Shown here in pieces: positions 6,026-13,810 of a DNA stretch of 29,344 nucleotides. Where the stretch lies: positions 1 through 29,344 of the forward strand of contig DJWE01000102.1 of the NCBI GenBank assembly GCA_002441465.1. Reading direction: 5' to 3'. Within the stretch, counting starts at the first letter, position 1; every line of letters starts with the position of its first letter. The stretch is from Propionibacteriaceae bacterium UBA6238. GTDB lineage: Bacteria > Actinomycetota > Actinomycetes > Propionibacteriales > Propionibacteriaceae. The position numbers and the translations under genes were made by a program. The notes beneath the pieces were generated by a model that was not told the origin of the DNA, did not search any database, and saw only the letters and a program-made list of their open reading frames with translations.

Positions 6026-7396
6026 ATGATGTTGGAACTGAACTCCGGCGACACCGCCTGGGTGCTCACCAGCGCCGCACTGGTGCTGTTGATGACCCCC
6101 GGTCTCGCGTTCTTCTACGGCGGCATGGTCAGGGCCAAGAGCGTCCTGAACATGATGATGATGAGCTTCATCTCGATGGGGGTCATCGGCGTGCTCTGGG
6201 TCCTCTTCGGATACAGCATGTCGTTCGGCAACTCGCTCGGCGGCCTCGGCATTCTCGGGGATCCGCTGGAGTTCGCCGGACTGCAGGGGCTGATCACCTA
6301 CGACCCGAGCGCCAGCCTCCCGAGCCTCGCCTTCGTCGCCTTCCAGGCCTGCTTCGCGATCATCACGGTCGCGCTGGTCTCTGGCGCGATCGCCGACCGC
6401 GCCTCGTTCGGCGCCTGGACCCTGTTCACCATTCTGTGGGGCGTCCTGGTCTACTTCCCGGCCGCGCACTGGGTGTTCGCGTTCAGCAATGACGACGGCT
6501 CCTACGTCGGCGGGTGGATCGCCAACGTGGTCGGCGCTCTCGACTTCGCCGGCGGTACTGCGATTCACATCAACGCCGGCACCGCAGCGCTCGTCCTGGC
6601 GCTGGTGCTCGGCCCGCGGATCGGGTTCGGTACCAAGCCGATGCGCCCGCACAACATGACTCTGGTCATGCTCGGCGCCGGCCTGCTGTGGTTCGGCTGG
6701 TTCGGCTTCAACGCCGGATCCGCTGTGGCCGCCAACGGCCTGGCCAGCCTCGCCTGGGTGAACACCTTGGCCGCGACCGCGGCTGCAATGCTCGGCTGGC
6801 TGGTCGTGGAGAAGTTCCGCGACGGACATCCGACGTCCCTGGGCGCCGCCTCCGGTGTCGTGGCCGGCCTGGTCGCGATCACCCCGGCCGCAGGTTCGGT
6901 CGATCCGCTCGGCGCCGTCGCGATCGGCGTCCTGGCCGGTATCGCCTGCGCCTACGCCGTCGGCCTGAAGTACAAGTTCGGCTACGACGACTCGCTCGAC
7001 GTGGTCGGCGTCCACCTGGTCGGTGGCCTGGTCGGCACCCTGCTGATCGGCTTCTTCGCCACTCCGCTCGCCGGCATGTCGGTCGAGGGCGGCGAGGCGA
7101 GCCCCGCAGGCCTGTTCTACGGTGGCGGCTTCGATCAGCTGGGCAAGCAGGCGATCGGCGCCTTCAGCGTGATGGCGTACTCGGCGGTCGTCACCTACAT
7201 CATCGCGATGATCATCAAGTACACCGTCGGCTGGCGGGTCAGCTCCGCTGACGAGCTCAGCGGCATCGATCTGGCCGAGCACTCCGAGGCCGGCTACGAC
7301 CTCAGCCCGGTCTACTACACCAACAAGGTCCAGCGCACCCTCGTCCTGACCAAGGACGACATGCCTGAGACCGAAACGACGGGAGCTTCCAAGTGA
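6026..7396 (+). CDS. amt: Ammonium transporter (Amt family)
   Basis: This 456-residue, roughly eleven-helix membrane channel takes up ammonium. Diagnostic features are the opening SGDTAWVLTSAALVLLMTPG with AFFYGGM, the conserved Asp173 before FAGG, and the pore twin histidines His181 (AIHINAG) and His330 (GVHLVGG). The C-terminal tail (YDLSPVYYTNKVQ) is cytoplasmic. The start is ambiguous: TTG at 6020, ATG at 6026 and ATG at 6029 are in frame and none has a clear Shine-Dalgarno. The ATG at 6026 was chosen because it fits the family N-terminus. Its TGA overlaps the glnK GTG, so the pair is translationally coupled. Regulation by nitrogen status through the upstream half-site array is likely. 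Confidence 0.96.
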   Translation: MMLELNSGDTAWVLTSAALVLLMTPGLAFFYGGMVRAKSVLNMMMMSFISMGVIGVLWVLFGYSMSFGNSLGGLGILGDPLEFAGLQGLITYDPSASLPSLAFVAFQACFAIITVALVSGAIADRASFGAWTLFTILWGVLVYFPAAHWVFAFSNDDGSYVGGWIANVVGALDFAGGTAIHINAGTAALVLALVLGPRIGFGTKPMRPHNMTLVMLGAGLLWFGWFGFNAGSAVAANGLASLAWVNTLAATAAAMLGWLVVEKFRDGHPTSLGAASGVVAGLVAITPAAGSVDPLGAVAIGVLAGIACAYAVGLKYKFGYDDSLDVVGVHLVGGLVGTLLIGFFATPLAGMSVEGGEASPAGLFYGGGFDQLGKQAIGAFSVMAYSAVVTYIIAMIIKYTVGWRVSSADELSGIDLAEHSEAGYDLSPVYYTNKVQRTLVLTKDDMPETETTGASK

Positions 7397-7731
7397 AACT
7401 GGTAACGGCGATCATCCAGCCGGAGATGCTGGAGACCGTGCAGAAGGCCCTGGTTCGCCACGGTGTCGGCGGCATGACCATCAGCGAGGTGTCCGGCTAC
7501 GGCCGCCAGCGTGGTCACGTCGAGGTCTACCGCGGCGAGGAATACACCATCGACTTCATCACCAAGGTCCGGCTCGAGGTTCTGGTCGAGGACGAGGAGG
7601 CGGAGGCGCTCACCGGCGTCATCGTGCAGTCGGCCCGCACCGGACAGGTCGGGGACGGCAAGGTGTGGATCGTCCCGGTCGACACCGTCGTCCGGGTTCG
7701 CACCGGTGAGAGCGGCAGCACGGCTATCTGA
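7393..7731 (+). CDS. glnK: PII nitrogen regulatory protein (GlnK/GlnB)
   Basis: This 112-residue trimeric PII signal protein binds ATP/ADP and 2-oxoglutarate and blocks the Amt channel when nitrogen is plentiful. The start MKLVTAIIQP, the T-loop GHVEVYRGEEY with the modifiable Tyr51, and the C-terminal GKVWIVPVDTVVRVRTGE are textbook. In actinobacteria this tyrosine is adenylylated by GlnD, which is not in this window. The GTG start overlaps the amt stop by four bases, with GGGAG nine bases upstream. The gene ends just before a strong bidirectional terminator. Confidence 0.97.
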   Translation: MKLVTAIIQPEMLETVQKALVRHGVGGMTISEVSGYGRQRGHVEVYRGEEYTIDFITKVRLEVLVEDEEAEALTGVIVQSARTGQVGDGKVWIVPVDTVVRVRTGESGSTAI

Positions 7732-7748
7732 GCGAACAGACACACCCC

Positions 7749-7778
7749 AAGGGGCGCCCGGGTCACCGGGCGCCCCTT
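7749..7778. terminator. Bidirectional intrinsic terminator between glnK and comFC
   Basis: A 13-bp perfect stem (AAGGGGCGCCCGG at 7749-7761, its complement at 7766-7778) has a 4-base loop. It is followed on the plus strand by TTCTCGTT. It starts 17 bases after the glnK stop. The comFC stop codon (7763-7765) lies at the apex, so the same hairpin serves both converging transcripts. Confidence 0.85.
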
Positions 7779-8458
7779 CTCGTTCCGGTCCGGGGAGTGG
7801 CCGCGACCGCAGCGGCTGCCGACGGCGCCCTCCCGGCGGCTGTACAGGCACGGACGGCCTCCCGCAGCGTCGCGCCGGTGGTCACGATGTCGTCCACGAC
7901 CACGATCCGGCCCGGCGGCATCGGCCCGGGCACGGTGAACGCGTCCACGACATTCACCAATCGACCCTCCCGTCCGAGCTCGGACTGGTCGAGCGGACGG
8001 CGCCGCAGCCGCAGCCCCGTCCAGCTTCGTGTCGGCAGCCCCGCCTGTCGCAGCTTCCGTGCGGCGAGCCTGGCCAGAGTGCAGGTGAGGTCGAGCCCCC
8101 GATCGACCACCTGAGCGGACGCCGTCGGCACCGGCACCAGCAGCACCGGCTCTCCCCCGCCGTCGGCCAGAACCCACGCGGCCACGGCGGCAGCCAGGCG
8201 ATCGCCGAGCAGCGGCACCAGGCCCAGCGCGTTCCGCTCCTTCGCTGCGAGCAGCAGCCGGCGCAACTCCTCGCTGTAGATCCCCCCGGCGAACACGGCG
8301 GGAAGGTCGCCGGGCAACTCCAGGACGCGCTGAGGCCGCGTTCCCGCCACCGAAGCGGCACACGCGGCACAAGGCCCCAGTCCAGGACGGCCGCAGCCCG
8401 CGCAGTGCGCGCCAAGGACCAGATCGGCCGCCCCCTGCAGTACGTCCCTCCCTCGCAT
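7763..8458 (-). CDS. comFC: ComF-family phosphoribosyltransferase-like protein
   Basis: This is a 231-residue ComFC-type protein. Family members help incoming DNA during natural transformation in competent species, but the gene is also common in non-competent actinobacteria. An N-terminal zinc knuckle is visible as four cysteines at residues 19, 22, 30 and 33 (CAGCGRPGLGPCAAC). The phosphoribosyltransferase fold follows, with LLVPVPTASAQVVDRGLDL and an intact PRPP loop RIVVVDDIVTTGATL. A GTG at 8482 would add eight residues; neither start has a good ribosome site, and 8458 gives the usual family N-terminus. It lies just after lpqB, as last gene of the mtrAB-lpqB operon. The biochemical reaction is unknown. 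Confidence 0.88.
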   Translation of the reverse strand: MRGRDVLQGAADLVLGAHCAGCGRPGLGPCAACAASVAGTRPQRVLELPGDLPAVFAGGIYSEELRRLLLAAKERNALGLVPLLGDRLAAAVAAWVLADGGGEPVLLVPVPTASAQVVDRGLDLTCTLARLAARKLRQAGLPTRSWTGLRLRRRPLDQSELGREGRLVNVVDAFTVPGPMPPGRIVVVDDIVTTGATLREAVRACTAAGRAPSAAAAVAATPRTGTRRGAR

Positions 8459-8507
8459 GGCGACATCTTCGGCATCCCGCACCGGGCGCGATCAGCCGTC
8501 CACAGGC

Positions 8508-10292
8508 TCAGGCGGAGTAGGCCACAGCCTCGGCCGTGGCGATCGCGAGGTTCCAGTTGAACTCGCCATCACGGCGGTAGATGGAACCATTGGGGCTCAG
8601 CGCCACCACGACTCGTTGCGGAGCCACGGCGACCTCGGTGAGATTGAGCGCCTCGCTCGGACCGATGTCTGAGGACGTGGCGCCGTCCTGGCTGACCTTG
8701 AGCACGCTCGTGCCGTCCTCGCCGGCTTGCAACACCACCAGATCGGTCGGGGACGCCCAGCCCACGTCCATGGCCTGGCCGAGGTTGCCCGTGATCACCT
8801 GCAGGTCGATCACGGTCCACCCGCTCAGGGTGACCTGACCCTCGGCGCGCTCCACCCGGGAGAGCCCCAGGACGCTCCGCCCGCCGTGAGTGAGGATCAC
8901 GGCCACGCGTGCGCCGTCCGGAGACAGCGACAGCGCCCGAACCGGAAGGTCGGGCACCGGATCGGCGCCGAAGCGGACCTTGAGCCGTTCGCTGCCCTTG
9001 AACACCTGGAGTCCATCGCGTCCTCCCGCCGCGGGCGACCAGAGTTCGCCGTTGCGGGCATACTGCGGCCGGAGCAGCCCGGTCTCGGCCATCCGTAGCG
9101 TGGTGGACTTGTCGGAGTCGATCTTGCCCGACGCCAGCCGAGTGCCGCCGGTCGCGGTGGCCGCCACCTCGTCCTGGACTCGATTCACCGCGATCTGCTC
9201 AGGTCGGGACAGTCCCACCTCGACGTCGGCCAGGTCGTCCCAACTGTTCGCGTCGCGCAACCGCAGCACCTTGTGGTCCTGCACCAGGTACAACGCTCGC
9301 TGGGAGGCCGATCCGGCGGGCGAGAGTTGGCTGAACGTGTCCGGACGGATGATCGTCTGGCCGGAATCGTCCCGCCAGGTGTCCAGTCCCACGGTGACCC
9401 GGACGGCGCTGACCTCCCCGAAGCCGGTCAGCGTATATGCGAGCTCGGCCAGCAGGGTACGTCGCTGGCCGCTGTCGAGCCGCGAAGCCGAACTGCTCAG
9501 GCTCACATCGGCGACGCCGGCCGAATCCACGGTGACTGCCGACACCGAGACGCCGGTGGTCACGGTCTTGCGGACCGCGGGCGCGAGCCAGGCGGAGGGC
9601 CCGTCCAGGACGGCCCGCACGGCGGCCTCGAGCTGCCGATCTCCGGTGGCGAAGAACCGGGGATCAGGGATCAGGACGGAACCGCCCGGATCGCTGAAGT
9701 ACACACTCACCCCGACGAAACCCGTGGTGAAGGCGTAGCGCGAGACCAACAGCCCATCGGGGGGATGGTTGATCCGCCACTGCCCCGCCGCGTTCTTGAC
9801 CAAGTCGAAATCCTGCCTCAGCTGCGGGGCGTCCCCGCCGACCGGCGAGTAGGAACCCTCGGCGTCGACCTTGCCCGTGACCCGCACCGACAGCACCACC
9901 GACGTCTCGGTCTCGGTCGGCGGGAAGCCGTCGGCGTACACCTGCACGCCGGACTCGGGATGCCAGGACTGGCTCGCAGCATCGGTGAGGTACTGGCGGG
10001 CCACGCGGTAGTCGGGCTGGTAGGTGCCCATCGCGTGCAGGAATCCCTCCACCACGAGCAGCTGGCTGGCCCCGTCGGCCGGCGGAAGCGGATCGACCTG
10101 AACCCCGGAACTCACCCCGGTCGCCTGCGGCGTGTGATTCTCGACCGGGCCGCTGGTCGGCACGGTGGCGCAGCCGACCAGCGCGAGCAGGGCCACCGTG
10201 AGCACGGCGACCAGCCACGCCGGCTGCTGGTGGGTGCGACGCACTCCGAGCGGCCCGGACGCGGCCGAGCGGGGGTCAGCGGCCGAGCGCAT
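8508..10292 (-). CDS. lpqB: LpqB lipoprotein, MtrAB accessory factor
   Basis: This 594-residue lipoprotein works with the MtrB sensor at the outer face of the membrane. The lipobox is LVGC with Cys41, after a long arginine-containing n-region and one hydrophobic segment. A shorter start would give a more usual signal. A GerMN-like domain is at about residues 200-310 (LEAAVRAVLDGPSAWLAPAVRKTV, VADVSLSSSASRLD). A beta-propeller-like LpqB domain covers the C-terminal half (SLSPDGARVAVILTH, VVVALSPNGSIYRRDGEFNW). Its ATG lies inside the last codons of mtrB (17-base overlap). In mycobacteria LpqB modulates MtrAB signalling linked to cell-wall turnover and division. Confidence 0.95.
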   Translation of the reverse strand: MRSAADPRSAASGPLGVRRTHQQPAWLVAVLTVALLALVGCATVPTSGPVENHTPQATGVSSGVQVDPLPPADGASQLLVVEGFLHAMGTYQPDYRVARQYLTDAASQSWHPESGVQVYADGFPPTETETSVVLSVRVTGKVDAEGSYSPVGGDAPQLRQDFDLVKNAAGQWRINHPPDGLLVSRYAFTTGFVGVSVYFSDPGGSVLIPDPRFFATGDRQLEAAVRAVLDGPSAWLAPAVRKTVTTGVSVSAVTVDSAGVADVSLSSSASRLDSGQRRTLLAELAYTLTGFGEVSAVRVTVGLDTWRDDSGQTIIRPDTFSQLSPAGSASQRALYLVQDHKVLRLRDANSWDDLADVEVGLSRPEQIAVNRVQDEVAATATGGTRLASGKIDSDKSTTLRMAETGLLRPQYARNGELWSPAAGGRDGLQVFKGSERLKVRFGADPVPDLPVRALSLSPDGARVAVILTHGGRSVLGLSRVERAEGQVTLSGWTVIDLQVITGNLGQAMDVGWASPTDLVVLQAGEDGTSVLKVSQDGATSSDIGPSEALNLTEVAVAPQRVVVALSPNGSIYRRDGEFNWNLAIATAEAVAYSA

Positions 10293-11838
10293 GGGCCGAC
10301 TCCTTCACATCGGGGGGGACGACCGGCCAGGGCGATCCGCGCAGCTTCTCTCCGGCCCGACGCGGAAGGGTGAGCCGGAATTGGGCGCCCAGGCCGGGTC
10401 GACCCCACGCGTTCAGCCAGCCCCCGTGCAGCCGGGCGTCCTCCAGCGAGATCGACAGGCCCAGCCCGGTGCCGCCGACCCGGCGTCCACGAGAGGGGTC
10501 GGCGCGCCAGAACCGGTCGAACACCTGACCGGCCTCGGCGGAGGTCATGCCGACGCCGTGGTCGCGCACAGCGATCGCGACCGCTTCCTCGTCGCCCCGG
10601 ACATGCACGGTGATCGGACGGCCCTCGCCGTGCTCGATCGCGTTGGTGATCAGGTTGCGCAGGATCCGGCGGATCCGGCGGCTGTCGATCTCGGCCACGC
10701 ACGCGCCCGTGGCGTCCAGCCGAATCGGGCTACCGGCGTCCTCGGCCAGCCGCTGCAGCGCGTTCACCTCGTCCCCGGCGAGCACGGCGACGTCGACATC
10801 GTCCAGGGCGAGTTCGGCCGCGCCGGCGTCGAACCGGGAGATCTCCAGCAGCTCGGTGAGCAGGTCCTCGAATCGGTCGAGTTCGGCCGAGAGCAGTTCG
10901 CTCGAGCGACGAGACGCCGCGTCGAAGGCACCTCGGTGCGCGTGCAGCACCTCGGCGGCCATCCGGATCGTGGTGAGCGGGGTGCGCAGCTCGTGGGACA
11001 CATCGGAGACGAATCGCTGTTGTACCAAGGAGAGGTTCTGCAGTTCGGTGATCTTCTTGTCCAGCTCCTCGGCCATGTGGTTGAGCGAACGCGCCAAGCC
11101 GGCGAGATCCTCGGTGCCGACCACGGCCATCCGATCCTCGAGGTGGCCGGCGGCGAGGTTCTCCGCAGCGAGACGGGCGGCGCGAACCGGGCGCAGTACC
11201 TGCAGCGCGATCAGGTACACCGTCGCGGTCAAACCGGCGAGCAGGAACACGCCGGTCGCGAGCGCGGCCTGCTGCACCACGGCCAGCGTCTGCTCCTCCT
11301 GAGTGGTCGAGAACAGGAAGAAGATCGGGTACGGCGTCTGCCCGGGCGCATCGAGGGTCGTCGCGACCACCAGACCCGGCTCGTCCGCGCGCTGGTCGGT
11401 GAACCGGATCAGGGTCGGGGTGCTCCACAGCCCGTCGCCGCGACCGACCGCGGCACGGATGTTGTCCGGAATGCTCGCCGAGGCGAGGCCGGCGGTGCCG
11501 ATCTGCGAGATCGGGGTTTCCACCACCACGAAGTACTGATTGCCCACCTGGCCGCGACTGGCTGCATCACGGGCCAGCCGGCTGATCTGCTCGCTGACCG
11601 AGGTGGTGCGCAGGTCGGTCGAGGACAGGGTCGCCTGCATGCCGGACACCACCGCAGAGGCCTCGGCGACACTCGCCTGGGTCTTGCCCGCGATGATGCC
11701 CCGGCTCGACTGGTCCATCAGGAACCAGCCCGTGGCGACCAGGATCACGATCGCCGCACTCAGCGTGGTCACTACCACCCGGAACGGGAGCGAACGCCGC
11801 CACAGCCGGAACGGGTCGATGCGAGCCAGGCCTCTCAT
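10276..11838 (-). CDS. mtrB: Sensor histidine kinase MtrB
   Basis: This 520-residue membrane histidine kinase of the MtrAB two-component system monitors cell-wall or division status. Helices at about residues 20-42 and 190-213 flank an extracytoplasmic sensor loop. A HAMP linker follows at 213-265. The phosphoacceptor motif FVSDVSHELRTPL places His282. The ATPase domain shows the N-box NLITNAIEHGEG and the G-boxes DHGVGM and GGTGLGLSI. Its ATG overlaps the mtrA stop as TGATG, and its 3' end overlaps lpqB by 17 bases. All catalytic motifs are intact. Confidence 0.97.
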   Translation of the reverse strand: MRGLARIDPFRLWRRSLPFRVVVTTLSAAIVILVATGWFLMDQSSRGIIAGKTQASVAEASAVVSGMQATLSSTDLRTTSVSEQISRLARDAASRGQVGNQYFVVVETPISQIGTAGLASASIPDNIRAAVGRGDGLWSTPTLIRFTDQRADEPGLVVATTLDAPGQTPYPIFFLFSTTQEEQTLAVVQQAALATGVFLLAGLTATVYLIALQVLRPVRAARLAAENLAAGHLEDRMAVVGTEDLAGLARSLNHMAEELDKKITELQNLSLVQQRFVSDVSHELRTPLTTIRMAAEVLHAHRGAFDAASRRSSELLSAELDRFEDLLTELLEISRFDAGAAELALDDVDVAVLAGDEVNALQRLAEDAGSPIRLDATGACVAEIDSRRIRRILRNLITNAIEHGEGRPITVHVRGDEEAVAIAVRDHGVGMTSAEAGQVFDRFWRADPSRGRRVGGTGLGLSISLEDARLHGGWLNAWGRPGLGAQFRLTLPRRAGEKLRGSPWPVVPPDVKESAHALGR

Positions 11839-12551
11839 CAGGAGGGCTTGGGCTCTCCGGCCCGGTAGCCCACGCCGCGCACGGTGACGATGATCTCGGG
11901 TCGCTCCGGGTCCCGTTCGATCTTCGACCGCAGGCGCTGTACGTGCACGTTGACCAACCGGGTATCGCTGGCGTGACGGTAGCCCCAGACCTCCTCAAGG
12001 AGGACCTCACGGGTGAATGCCTGCCGGGGTCGCCGCGCCAGGGCCAGCAACAGGTCGAACTCGAGCGGGGTGAGGGTGATCTCGGAGTCGCCTCGGCGCA
12101 CCGTGTGCTCGTTGACGCGGATGACCAGGTCGCCGATGCGCAGGTTGTCGATGTCTGCGTCCGGGGTGACGTGGCGGCGCAGCCGGGTCTTGATCCGGGC
12201 GATCAGCTCCTGGGTCTTGAACGGCTTGGGCACATAGTCATCGGCACCGGCGGCGAGCCCGTCGACCACGTCGATGGTGTCGCTCTTCGCGGTGAGCATG
12301 ACGATCGGCACCCCCGACTCGGCCCGGATGTCACGGCAGACGTCGACGCCATCGCGTCCGGGGAGCATCAGGTCCAGAAGCACCAGGTCGGGCCGGTAGT
12401 CACGGAAGGCGTCCAGCGCCGACGCGCCGTTGTGGCACAACCGGGCGTCGAAGCCTTCCGAGCCGAGCACGATGTGGAGCATCTCGGCCAGTGCCTCGTC
12501 GTCGTCGACCACCAGGATCCGAGGAGCGGAACTCCGGGGAACCTCGCTCAC
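11838..12551 (-). CDS. mtrA: Response regulator MtrA (OmpR/PhoB family)
   Basis: This 237-residue DNA-binding regulator partners MtrB. The receiver domain (10-125) has the acidic pocket VVDDDEA, phosphoacceptor Asp60 in LVLLDLMLPGRDG, Thr87 and Lys109. The OmpR-type winged helix (about 140-230) has LTPLEFDLLLALARRP, the recognition helix region DTRLVNVHVQRLRSKIE and the closing VRGVGYRAG. The GTG start has AAGGGAGG seven bases upstream. In relatives, MtrA controls cell-wall hydrolases, osmoregulation and division genes. It is the first gene of the operon with mtrB, lpqB and comFC, probably from its own promoter in the 54-base gap after yqgE. Confidence 0.97.
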   Translation of the reverse strand: MSEVPRSSAPRILVVDDDEALAEMLHIVLGSEGFDARLCHNGASALDAFRDYRPDLVLLDLMLPGRDGVDVCRDIRAESGVPIVMLTAKSDTIDVVDGLAAGADDYVPKPFKTQELIARIKTRLRRHVTPDADIDNLRIGDLVIRVNEHTVRRGDSEITLTPLEFDLLLALARRPRQAFTREVLLEEVWGYRHASDTRLVNVHVQRLRSKIERDPERPEIIVTVRGVGYRAGEPKPS

Positions 12552-12581
12552 GGTGCGCCTCCCTTGGTCGTGGGTGTTCCG

Positions 12582-12587
12582 ATACTA
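12582..12587 (-). promoter_or_regulatory. Candidate -10 box for the mtrAB operon
   Basis: TAGTAT on the minus strand lies 30 bases before the mtrA GTG, leaving room for the AAGGGAGG ribosome site. The -35 region reads poorly and overlaps the 3' end of the yqgE gene. Confidence 0.4.
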
Positions 12588-12605
12588 GTCGGGCCAGGGT
12601 CGGAA

Positions 12606-13163
12606 TCAGTTGAGTTCGGCCGACGCGGTCCAGGTCGACAGCAGGCCCAACTCGCCCCCCTGGCGCCGCAGCACGCGACGCCACATGGTGCCCGGGTCGG
12701 GATCGAACACGTCGACGGCATGGCCCGGCAGAACGTGCCACATCTCGAACTCCAGTTCCTGCTCCAGTTGCCCGGCGTCCCAGCCGGCGTAGCCCGCGAA
12801 CACGCGCAGATGCCGATAGGTGTCCTCGGCAATCTCGACCGGCGTGTCCAGGTTCAGCAGGCCGATCCGGCCGAACACCGGACGCCAGCCCGGCGGCTCC
12901 TCCTCGGTCGACCACGGCTCGGCCAGGCACACCGCACCCTGCTGGGAGACCGGCCCGCCGTCGAACAGGGCCCGAGGCTCGCTGACCAACTGGGACCAAG
13001 CCGGAAGTGCCCCGGATAGGTCGATCTCGGTGATCTTGTTCAGCACCACGCCGAGGGTGCCCGACTCGTCGGCGTCCAGCAGCAGGACCACTGCGCCGTC
13101 GAAGACACCGTCGCTGATCGAGATCCCGGCGACCAGAACGTCGCCCACTCCGAAACTCTGCAT
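12606..13163 (-). CDS. YqgE/AlgH family protein (UPF0301)
   Basis: This 185-residue cytoplasmic protein is of the YqgE/AlgH family, widespread but without an agreed biochemical role. Family signatures are visible at GDVLVAGISISDGVFDGAVVLL, TLGVVLNKITEIDL, ALFDGGPVSQQGAVCL, VFAGYAGWDAGQLEQELE and WRRVLRRQGG near the end. An in-frame extension to 13415 runs through a hairpin repeat and into the tmRNA gene, so it is not credible. The ATG at 13163 has GGAGGTG close upstream. It sits between ssrA and mtrA on the same strand; that placement is not one I recognise as conserved. Confidence 0.92.
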   Translation of the reverse strand: MQSFGVGDVLVAGISISDGVFDGAVVLLLDADESGTLGVVLNKITEIDLSGALPAWSQLVSEPRALFDGGPVSQQGAVCLAEPWSTEEEPPGWRPVFGRIGLLNLDTPVEIAEDTYRHLRVFAGYAGWDAGQLEQELEFEMWHVLPGHAVDVFDPDPGTMWRRVLRRQGGELGLLSTWTASAELN

Positions 13164-13201
13164 CGCACCTCCGCACGCCAGTGTGGCACGAGGCGGCAGG
13201 C

Positions 13202-13225
13202 GTACGGCGCTCGGCACGGCCGTAC
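13202..13225. repeat. Small inverted repeat upstream of yqgE
   Basis: GTACGGC (13202-13208) pairs with GCCGTAC (13219-13225) around a 10-base loop. It lies immediately beside the larger hairpin repeat and between ssrA and yqgE. It may be part of the terminator region for the tmRNA transcript. Confidence 0.4.
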
Positions 13226-13227
13226 AG

Positions 13228-13265
13228 CGAGCGAGCGAAATGAGCAAGCTCATTTCGCTCGCTCG
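13228..13265. terminator. Perfect 18-bp hairpin downstream of ssrA
   Basis: The left arm at 13228-13245 and the right arm at 13248-13265 are exact complements separated by only two bases (AA). The arms end in GAGC and GCTC, with an AAATGA/TCATTT centre. It would fold in either strand's RNA. Reading the minus strand it follows ssrA by about 80 bases, so it may terminate that transcript. It overlaps the first copy of the 39-bp direct repeat. Confidence 0.6.
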
Positions 13266-13275
13266 TCGTGGAGGT
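13237..13275. repeat. 39-bp direct repeat, copy 1 (distal to ssrA)
   Basis: This copy is identical over 39 bases to 13314-13352. It starts GAAATGAGCAAGC and ends TCGTGGAGGT. Its right end repeats the last seven bases of the tmRNA 3' strand (TGGAGGT on the plus strand) although no tmRNA body follows it. The unit spacing is 77 bases. Confidence 0.9.
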
Positions 13276-13313
13276 ATCGGCACTGCGTGCCTACTGCCTC
13301 CGGTCCTCGCTCG

Positions 13314-13352
13314 GAAATGAGCAAGCTCATTTCGCTCGCTCGTCGTGGAGGT
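13314..13352. repeat. 39-bp direct repeat, copy 2 (running into ssrA 3' end)
   Basis: This is the second exact copy, whose last seven bases (13346-13352) are the discriminator and part of the acceptor strand of the tmRNA gene. It contains a 9-bp hairpin (13314-13322 with 13325-13333), shorter than that of copy 1 because the left flank has diverged. Confidence 0.9.
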
Positions 13353-13710
13353 GGCGGGAATCGAACCCGCGTCCTCGAGAGGTGAACCAGGACTTCTCCG
13401 GGCGCAGCTGACCAAGCGTTCTACTCGGCTCTCACCCTCGCGTCAGCACGTGGCGAACAAGCCCAGTCCCATTAATCTCGCGCGCCGACCCTGGAACGAG
13501 GTCGGTGTGCTCAGCCTTCTAAATGAGGCCAGGATCCGGACGGAAGGCGCGTCCGGGCTGACCCTTCGTTAGCTACTCAGGCAGCCAGAGCGAAGTCAGT
13601 GCGATTGGAATCGGCACTTATTGGTTCCCGGGAGTCGTTAACGAGATGTCCCCGGATCCTCGGCCCGCTTCTCCTGGAACTACCGTCCCCAGTCGAAACC
13701 AGTCACCCCC
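13346..13710 (-). ncRNA. ssrA: Transfer-messenger RNA (tmRNA)
   Basis: tmRNA rescues stalled ribosomes together with SmpB and adds a degradation tag. The 5' end GGGGGTG (13710-13704) pairs with the 3' strand CACCTCC (13353-13347), and the discriminator A is at 13346. The T-arm reads GCGGGTTCGATTCCCGC on the minus strand, and GACTGG follows the 5' stem. The tag frame runs 13615-13577 and encodes ADSNRTDFALAA before TGA, ending in the LAA degron like other tags. CCA is not encoded. The total is 365 bases. The gene is divergent from the FKBP gene, and smpB lies 2.4 kb away on the same strand. Confidence 0.97.
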
Positions 13711-13752
13711 TGTTGAGTTGTCTCTGAGCCGGCTCGCCGGCCCAGCCCACCA

Positions 13753-13758
13753 ATCATA
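13753..13758 (-). promoter_or_regulatory. -10 box for ssrA
   Basis: TATGAT on the minus strand lies 42 bases upstream of the mature tmRNA 5' end. A precursor with a 5' leader would then be trimmed by RNase P. The -35 is not clear. Confidence 0.5.
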
Positions 13759-13797
13759 CGCGCGTCTCCACGACCGGGCGAATCCGCGAGGCCCCGG

Positions 13798-13803
13798 TAG
13801 GGT
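13798..13803 (+). promoter_or_regulatory. -10 box of a probable leaderless promoter for the FKBP gene
   Basis: TAGGGT is followed by seven bases and then ATG at 13811. No Shine-Dalgarno lies between them, so the mRNA probably starts at the start codon. Confidence 0.6.
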
Positions 13804-13810
13804 GCCACAC

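Noticed and set aside
5759..7282. A 507-codon minus-strand frame opposite amt
   Set aside because: The translation is almost all Asp, Glu, Gly, Ala, Gln and His, as expected from the complement of a GC-rich membrane protein gene. Amt on the other strand is certain.
10165..11868. A 567-codon plus-strand frame opposite mtrB
   Set aside because: mtrB has every kinase motif in order. The opposite frame shows no domain and no ribosome site.
13228..13352. CRISPR array
   Set aside because: There are only two repeat copies, the repeat is strongly palindromic, and no third unit or cas gene is present.
13164..13415. N-terminal extension of the YqgE/AlgH gene
   Set aside because: It would translate the hairpin repeats and the tmRNA 3' end. 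The ATG at 13163 has a good GGAGG site and matches the family start.
13646..13810. N-terminal extension of the FKBP gene
   Set aside because: It overlaps the tmRNA 5' region and promoter on the other strand. The TAGGGT box places the start at 13811.
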